Below, piece by piece: positions 39,293 through 44,436 of a stretch of DNA of 44,436 nucleotides. The position numbers and the translations under genes are program-made. This stretch comes from Candidatus Saccharimonadota bacterium (lineage in GTDB: Bacteria > Patescibacteriota > Saccharimonadia > Saccharimonadales > Saccharimonadaceae), in assembly GCA_027312225.1 (NCBI GenBank), contig DAICXK010000001.1, forward strand, positions 1-44,436, read 5' to 3'. Position 1 is the first letter of the stretch. Every line of letters begins with the position of its first letter. Below the pieces are notes generated by a model. It worked only from the letters and a program-made list of their open reading frames with translations. It did no database searches and was not told where the DNA came from.

Positions 39293-40714
39293 TCAAACCT
39301 GGTTGCTTGGTGCCTTAGGATTTTTACGCAATAGCCTTATCACCAAAGATACATAATTCCGATTTATGAGATAAGCTCCCGTAATCGCCACTACAACCGA
39401 CGTAGCCCTCGACCAATTTTCGTCTACATAGTAAAGTGCGGTCAAAAATGCAAAAAATAACCCCAAAAAAAAGAAAATGTTTTTATCGTAAGTTATATTA
39501 ACATACTTCTTCATGTCATAGTGTCTATATATAGCCATTGCTCCGTAGGCCGCGGCCGTAGATATAGCAGCCGCCCAGATACCAATGATACCGATAAAGA
39601 TGATGTTAACTGATATATTTATAGTAGCCGCCAGAATGGACGTATTAGCGACCTGTCTGGTTAGATCCTTTGCGATATATATCGCTGAATAAAAACTAAC
39701 TACGGTATTTAATACCACTCCCAACATCAATGGCGGCAAATATAATAACGCATCATCAAACCTATTATCCACCAATAAAGGAAATATGTATGGAGTTACG
39801 CACATTACAATGACACCGATTGAGCCGAATACCCTTATCATGGCGTTGGCAACTTCAGAGTAAAACTTATCACGATCAGGGTCCTTTGCAAATAATATAG
39901 CGAACTCGCTCCATGCAGTATAAAAGAAAGAGCTGAAGCTGTTCGCTATACCCGAAAACCTATTAGTTATCGCATATATCCCATTTGCAGCGACGCCCAA
40001 TACAGCAGATATTATTGCTCTGTCCGATGCGTTGAATACCCACCAAGATATTGTATTAGGTAATAAAGGTAGAGAGAATGCAAGCAACTGCCGTTTTACA
40101 ATAAGACTGCGCGAGCTCAAGCTTATGAGGCTATATATCCTAAGATACTGAGCGAGCACGAGGGCGGGCACGAACAAACCAAGAGACATACCCAGCAGCA
40201 TACCAGTGGGACCCATTTTAAAATAAACAATGAAGATAATATTCAAAACAATAGTAAGAAGGGCCTGCACAATACCTGTAATCGCAAAGCCCTTTATAGA
40301 TCCCAACCCTCTACTCGTCTGCATAACTAAATCACTGAAAATAAAAGAAATAAAATAAAAGGCCAATATATAGACCAGTGGTAGGGTGAAAAAATAACCT
40401 ACAGCTACGAATAGAACTAGCGCAAGCATGGACAGTATGGCCACGATCTCGAATGCATTGGTCACTATCTCTTTTTTGGCACCGATGTCATTACGTGCGT
40501 CAATGATATACCTGAATACTGACTGCTGAACGTTAAGCATGACGAGTGGGGCTACCAATGCACCCCAAGCGATAGAAAGATCGACCAAGCCAAAATCTTC
40601 TGGTGATAGAGCTGCCGTATATACTGGAAGCATCAGAAAAACCGCAACTTGAGTAGACATTTTGCTAATAGTCACAAGTAGAGTATGCTTTGCTAAATCT
40701 ATTTTTCTGCTCAT
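39293..40714 (-). CDS. Polysaccharide flippase (Wzx, MOP superfamily)
   Basis: A 473-residue protein with 12-14 hydrophobic segments and the N-terminal LLVTISKMSTQVAVFLMLPV, YTAALSPEDFGLVDLSIAWG pattern of Wzx-type flippases (membrane helices with a conserved acidic Pro-Glu-Asp-x-Gly loop). It should move lipid-linked sugar units across the membrane. It is three bases after the pyruvyl-transferase gene and is the last gene of the polysaccharide operon. Base composition is AT-rich compared with the ribosomal region. Confidence 0.88.
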   Translation of the reverse strand: MSRKIDLAKHTLLVTISKMSTQVAVFLMLPVYTAALSPEDFGLVDLSIAWGALVAPLVMLNVQQSVFRYIIDARNDIGAKKEIVTNAFEIVAILSMLALVLFVAVGYFFTLPLVYILAFYFISFIFSDLVMQTSRGLGSIKGFAITGIVQALLTIVLNIIFIVYFKMGPTGMLLGMSLGLFVPALVLAQYLRIYSLISLSSRSLIVKRQLLAFSLPLLPNTISWWVFNASDRAIISAVLGVAANGIYAITNRFSGIANSFSSFFYTAWSEFAILFAKDPDRDKFYSEVANAMIRVFGSIGVIVMCVTPYIFPLLVDNRFDDALLYLPPLMLGVVLNTVVSFYSAIYIAKDLTRQVANTSILAATINISVNIIFIGIIGIWAAAISTAAAYGAMAIYRHYDMKKYVNITYDKNIFFFLGLFFAFLTALYYVDENWSRATSVVVAITGAYLINRNYVSLVIRLLRKNPKAPSNQV

Positions 40715-40717
40715 ATA

Positions 40718-41875
40718 CTAACCTAGTGCAGTCAACAAAAATTTGAGCGACTCTTCTCGCTCAGCCTTAAGCTTTTCTCCAAATTCTTCATAATCAACAG
40801 CCTCTCCCATCCTTGTTGCGAAAGTAGACTCATCGACAATCCTACTGGAGAGGCCCACCCTTCCCAGAAAACCTGTCATCCTATCATCATCCCCAGCCCT
40901 CATACCATCATTCTCAAGTACGACAAAGTTTTTGTGGTATATTGTTGAGAATACAACTCCGTGAAACGAGGAAGTGCATACAAATTTTGCATTTTTCATT
41001 AAATCTAAATACTTCCCCGGGGTTTGGTCGGCGGGGCATTTGACGCCCCTAAAATATCCCAGTTTCTTAACCCATACATCACTATGCCACAGCACAATCT
41101 TTAGACCGTTATGTCTTGCGAAGCTACTAATAATTTTCATATACTCACGAGATAGCGGTTTTGAGTAGACAAATATATAATTATCAGGTTCTATGCCCTT
41201 CAACCCATGAGCCTCTTCGATCGCCGCATAGTCATTGCTTTGCAGTAATAGAGTTGGATCTAGCACTAAAGCATGTTTCTGGCCAGTTAGCGCCTCCAGC
41301 CACTTCTGTCCGTTGCCCTCTCTTGTCGAGATAAAATCAATATCGCTAATATACGATTTAACGTTTTCAACATCTTTAGAATACTTAGATATATCTCTAG
41401 CGCCCTGAGACACTCCATAAGCTATTTTGGGATGCTTCTTAACAAAGTTAAGGAAATAAGCCTCATCATAATCAGCAATTGTTACATTCCACACCTGATC
41501 TGACCCAGTAAGATATTTATCGTAGCTCATATCATCTTCGATAAGCTCCGCGTTGGCATTGTATGACTTAGCCGATAATTGTAAATTATTCAATATATAT
41601 TTGTCATACGATCTCCAATTCCTTATAGTCCGTCTGATAATTAATATCCTTAAGCAGTTCCTGTATATACTCTTAACAAAGCTGCTCAATGTATCGAACT
41701 TTAAGCGCTCAAGCGTTGAATAAAGGTCTTTCTGGCCAGCAGTGGAGAAATCTATAAATTCAGGCTCATAATCATGCCGTCTTAGGATACTCTGCGTCGC
41801 ATAGGCTTGCAGGATAGACCCACAATTATGAGATCTGTGAAAAGTAACTATACCAATTTTATATTTTTTTACCAT
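40718..41875 (-). CDS. Polysaccharide pyruvyl transferase family protein
   Basis: A 385-residue protein. The N-terminus KIGIVTFHRSHNCGSILQAY and the later YLTGSDQVWNV and FVCTSSFHGVVFS (His in SxFHG) are the marks of the CsaB/WcaK pyruvyl transferase family. It would add a ketal pyruvate to a sugar, giving a negative charge to the polymer. The start overlaps the GT2 stop by seven bases. AT-rich. Confidence 0.87.
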   Translation of the reverse strand: MVKKYKIGIVTFHRSHNCGSILQAYATQSILRRHDYEPEFIDFSTAGQKDLYSTLERLKFDTLSSFVKSIYRNCLRILIIRRTIRNWRSYDKYILNNLQLSAKSYNANAELIEDDMSYDKYLTGSDQVWNVTIADYDEAYFLNFVKKHPKIAYGVSQGARDISKYSKDVENVKSYISDIDFISTREGNGQKWLEALTGQKHALVLDPTLLLQSNDYAAIEEAHGLKGIEPDNYIFVYSKPLSREYMKIISSFARHNGLKIVLWHSDVWVKKLGYFRGVKCPADQTPGKYLDLMKNAKFVCTSSFHGVVFSTIYHKNFVVLENDGMRAGDDDRMTGFLGRVGLSSRIVDESTFATRMGEAVDYEEFGEKLKAEREESLKFLLTALG

Positions 41876-42855
41876 CTGATAAGTCTCCTGGTTATTAATA
41901 GTCCATTCTTAACACCGAACAATACCATTAGCAATGCTTTAACCCTGGTATTCCTTTTTGCCCTCGGATCAAAGAGCGTACTTTTTCTATACTTCCTTAT
42001 AAGTCGCAATATATGGTCATACTCACCCGCCCACTTGCGCCGCACGCTCACAGCCTTTGCACCATAATACACGGCATCAGAAAATACCATAGAATCTATA
42101 GCTTTACACAAGCCGGGTATCTGATCCTGTACGCTACGTCCTACCTTCTCTACGTTCGCTATAGCCTCAAAGTGATTCTTATTGAATCTCTGCAGCATTG
42201 CACTCGATGGGTTAAATCTATAGAAATACATCTCTCTTTTATCAACGACAACCCCACTAGAGCAAAGTATAGCTCTAGCAAAAAAATCAAAATCTTCGCC
42301 TACTGCCATAGCTTCATCGTATCGTACGCCATTATCATTAAGCAGCGAAAGACTGAATATCTGCATCCCGTTTCTCGTCCCCTCTAGTGTTCCCCTGTAC
42401 AAATCAAGAATGGCCTCATTACGGCTCAACGCCACCGTACTCGCCTTACGGCTTGGTAGCGCAGCACTAGGCACCTCTGTTATAAAATTAATAGTACCGG
42501 TCGTAGCAATTTGCATATTATAGCTCAGTACGTCATCGAGCAGGTTTTGTATGTAGTCCTGATGAATGATATCATCAGAGTCAACGAAAGCTACATACTG
42601 ACCCAGCGCATTATCTATGCCAACATTACGAGCGACAGAGACCCCTCTATTCTCCTGATGGTAAACTCTGATACGGCCATCTTGCCTACAATAAGAATTA
42701 CAGATTTCTCCAGAGCCATCGGTAGAGCCATCGTTAACCAATATAACCTCGATATCCTCATATCGTTGATCAAGTATACTATCCAGGCACTTAGGCAAAA
42801 ATTCTTCAGAGTCGTACACAGGTACCACTACAGATACCGTAATTTTATTGGGCAT
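41869..42855 (-). CDS. GT2-family glycosyltransferase
   Basis: A 328-residue GT-A enzyme with VSVVVPVYDSEEFLPKCLDS at the start, VILVNDGSTDGS and YVAFVDSDD (the DxD metal site), then GEDFDFFARA. The ATG at 42855 follows GGAGGAG by four bases and overlaps the GT4 stop; the longer frame from 42879 lies in that gene. It adds one sugar to the lipid-linked unit. AT-rich. Confidence 0.9.
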   Translation of the reverse strand: MPNKITVSVVVPVYDSEEFLPKCLDSILDQRYEDIEVILVNDGSTDGSGEICNSYCRQDGRIRVYHQENRGVSVARNVGIDNALGQYVAFVDSDDIIHQDYIQNLLDDVLSYNMQIATTGTINFITEVPSAALPSRKASTVALSRNEAILDLYRGTLEGTRNGMQIFSLSLLNDNGVRYDEAMAVGEDFDFFARAILCSSGVVVDKREMYFYRFNPSSAMLQRFNKNHFEAIANVEKVGRSVQDQIPGLCKAIDSMVFSDAVYYGAKAVSVRRKWAGEYDHILRLIRKYRKSTLFDPRAKRNTRVKALLMVLFGVKNGLLITRRLIRW

Positions 42856-43945
42856 ATATCTCCTCCAATCTATTGACAATTTCCTCTATCGAATAGTCTT
42901 TCACCAATTTAATATCGACAGGATTCCTTCTGTGATCAACACTTTTAATTTTGTTCACCCAATCTTCCGGGTGGCTGTCGATAGAACAATAATCGATGAG
43001 ACCATAGTTTACGGTGGCATCTATAGAATCACTTACTACACACCTCAAGCCATTAGCCTGAGCCTCGACGAGAGAAACAGGCAAACCTTCGTATAGTGAA
43101 GGCATGACAAACACATCGGCGGCCGAGTAGTAATCCTCCGTATTAGAAACCTTACCCACCATGTGCACCGCATCCTCGATACCGTGATTTTTAATCTTTT
43201 CCACAAGACCAGACCTAAGCCGACCATCTCCAATTAGGATCAACTTGGATGATGGATCATTCTTCAAATACTTCCTAAAAACATCGATTAAAAAACCATG
43301 GTTTTTTTGCTTTTCAAACCTGCCTACGTGAAGCAATACCCTATCTTCTAGACCTATGCCAAGCCCCCTGCGCATAAACGCGCGACGATTTACTCTATAC
43401 TCAAATCTTTTAATATCTATACCATTCCTAATAACCTCAAAATCACTCCCGCCAAACATATACAAGCCAGCATCTACGCCACAGGAGATAAGTTTATTTG
43501 CGTAACGATTCATTAATAGTTTCAAAATTCTTAGCCAAACTATTCTTAACAAGTTAAATGTGACAGAACTCGAGGTATTATGTGCATGCACAATACGAAG
43601 CTTGATTCCAGCTAGCTTAGCCGCTAACATCGCATACCCTGAAGAAAAGTCAACATGGCTGTGTACGACATCAATAGACTCATCTTCTATGACTTTCTTT
43701 ATATTGCGAATAAATAATAGGGGGTTGCCCACCCTCGTGTCGGGTATTCTGACGACAGTAGCGCCAAGGCTACTTATTTCTGTCGAATAATCATACTCTC
43801 CGTCAATATAACACAAAAAAATAAACCTATAGTCTGTGCGATTTATGTTACGTAAAACATTCATCAAGAATGTTTCCACGCCTCCCATATTCATACCGCC
43901 AACAACCTGTAGTACTGTAATTGTTTTTTTATATTTATTACTCAT
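42845..43945 (-). CDS. GT4-family glycosyltransferase
   Basis: A 366-residue GT-B enzyme with VLQVVGGMNMGGVETFLMNV at the N-terminus, VVHSHVDFSSGYAMLAAKLA and HAHNTSS, and the C-terminal nucleotide-sugar site PSLYEGLPVSLVEAQANGL. The ATG at 43945 follows AAAGGTG and overlaps the polymerase stop by eight bases; the longer frame from 43987 lies inside that gene. It probably starts or extends the repeat unit. AT-rich. Confidence 0.9.
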   Translation of the reverse strand: MSNKYKKTITVLQVVGGMNMGGVETFLMNVLRNINRTDYRFIFLCYIDGEYDYSTEISSLGATVVRIPDTRVGNPLLFIRNIKKVIEDESIDVVHSHVDFSSGYAMLAAKLAGIKLRIVHAHNTSSSVTFNLLRIVWLRILKLLMNRYANKLISCGVDAGLYMFGGSDFEVIRNGIDIKRFEYRVNRRAFMRRGLGIGLEDRVLLHVGRFEKQKNHGFLIDVFRKYLKNDPSSKLILIGDGRLRSGLVEKIKNHGIEDAVHMVGKVSNTEDYYSAADVFVMPSLYEGLPVSLVEAQANGLRCVVSDSIDATVNYGLIDYCSIDSHPEDWVNKIKSVDHRRNPVDIKLVKDYSIEEIVNRLEEIYAQ

Positions 43946-44336
43946 AATCACCTTTAGCTCTGTATTGTGTTGCCAATTTAGACCCAATCATTACCACAGG
44001 CACAATACTAAGCGGCAGCGTAAACAGTATGGACTCCGACATGAAATACATAGATAACACAAAAATTCCAGCTAGAATTGCCCTATTTCGCACTAAATCA
44101 GTCCTTAGGAATAACATATAGAGAAATACTAGGAACGCCACCCATCCATACCTAGCCAATATCAACAAGTATTGGTTATCTAACGTATATCCAATCTCAT
44201 TATTAATTGTTACGTCATACTTGTCAACGTTGCCAATAATATTTGAATAAGCACCGTTGGACACTCTTAAGTTCCATAGGTAGGGGCGTTTAGACATGGA
44301 TTCGTTAATAAAATTGCCATCATTGTTCCTTGTCAT
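43938..44336 (-). CDS. O-antigen/capsule polymerase (Wzy-type), C-terminal part only
   Basis: About 132 residues of a membrane protein. [20 protein letters not shown] and [20 protein letters not shown] match the large periplasmic loop and following helices of Wzy/O-antigen ligase proteins (conserved R...W and DNxYL). Three or four helices follow. The N-terminal two thirds of the family's usual 400 residues are missing: the frame meets a TAA about 30 bases upstream of the ATG at 44336, and the DNA there encodes another protein on the other strand. The gene is therefore truncated near 44310. Confidence 0.7.
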   Translation of the reverse strand: MTRNNDGNFINESMSKRPYLWNLRVSNGAYSNIIGNVDKYDVTINNEIGYTLDNQYLLILARYGWVAFLVFLYMLFLRTDLVRNRAILAGIFVLSMYFMSESILFTLPLSIVPVVMIGSKLATQYRAKGDYE

Positions 44337-44436
44337 AGAGTAATTGGAAGTGACCGTTCCTTAACAGGATATTCGGGCGGCATGTGGCGAAAAAAATGGC
44401 TATTACAACATGAATTTAAAATTGCCAATGGCGTAC
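44309..44436 (+). CDS. O6-methylguanine-DNA methyltransferase, C-terminal fragment
   Basis: The plus-strand frame reads [20 protein letters not shown], then [17 protein letters not shown] up to the window edge. PCHRV holds the acceptor cysteine of Ogt/MGMT suicide repair enzymes, and GYSGGxxRKxWLLxxE is the conserved part after it. The upstream half of the protein is absent: to the left the same DNA encodes the polymerase on the minus strand. The fragment is in frame to the last base, so its 3' end is outside the window. Confidence 0.75.

Overview
The window reads as a chromosomal segment of a small-genome bacterium of the Candidate Phyla Radiation, most likely a Saccharibacteria (TM7) relative. 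The supports are the standard code (TGA ends genes, including ATGA overlaps), a ribosomal cluster in which uL30 (rpmD) is missing between S5 and L15, cysteine-free versions of L33, L36, S14 and S4, very tight gene packing, and little visible central metabolism. The phylum is an inference; the gene calls are not.

Layout. 1-755: the C-terminal end of a large serine recombinase whose last codons run into the 3' end of a tRNA-Trp gene. 817-7799: an MscS channel, an NDH-2-like flavoprotein, a three-gene alpha-glucan operon (GT4 glycosyltransferase, GH57 amylase, GH15 glucoamylase) and a tiny membrane protein. 7855-10201: tRNA-Thr(GGT), a broken HD-domain hydrolase, a membrane protein, rpmG, an SPFH protein, tRNA-Thr(TGT) and tRNA-Tyr. 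10260-14721, minus strand: vanX-like dipeptidase, trpS, an N-terminally extended RluA-type pseudouridine synthase, a DNA polymerase III delta'-like protein and a TPR protein as one compact operon.

14794-35250, minus strand: the S10-spc-alpha-L13/S9 ribosomal supercluster, broken into separately promoted blocks. These are rpsJ alone; rplC to rpsH; rplF to rplO; secY; and infA to rpsI. The breaks hold accessory material: a start-less ORF remnant and a Lys-rich membrane protein (rpsJ/rplC); a 4.3 kb island with Nudix, pilin, GlsB, HAM1 and MazG-like genes plus GC-rich orphan ORFs (rpsH/rplF); a GC-rich orphan ORF with its own promoter and terminator (rplO/secY); and a dead sortase where adk-map usually sit (secY/infA).

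35336-44436: a VanZ protein and galE, then a decayed zone with a membrane-protein pseudogene, a truncated second copy of the rpsJ 5' end and a frameshifted second galE. A visibly more AT-rich surface-polysaccharide locus follows (Wzz-like, flippase, pyruvyl transferase, GT2, GT4, polymerase C-terminus). The last ~130 bases encode, on the opposite strand, the C-terminus of an O6-methylguanine-DNA methyltransferase that abuts a truncated polymerase, so this is either a real rearrangement or an assembly join.

Several genes (at 7533, 26936, 35821 and 35883) have a -10 box ending 6-7 bases before the ATG, which predicts leaderless mRNAs. Others, including most ribosomal genes, have good Shine-Dalgarno sites, so both start modes appear to be in use.
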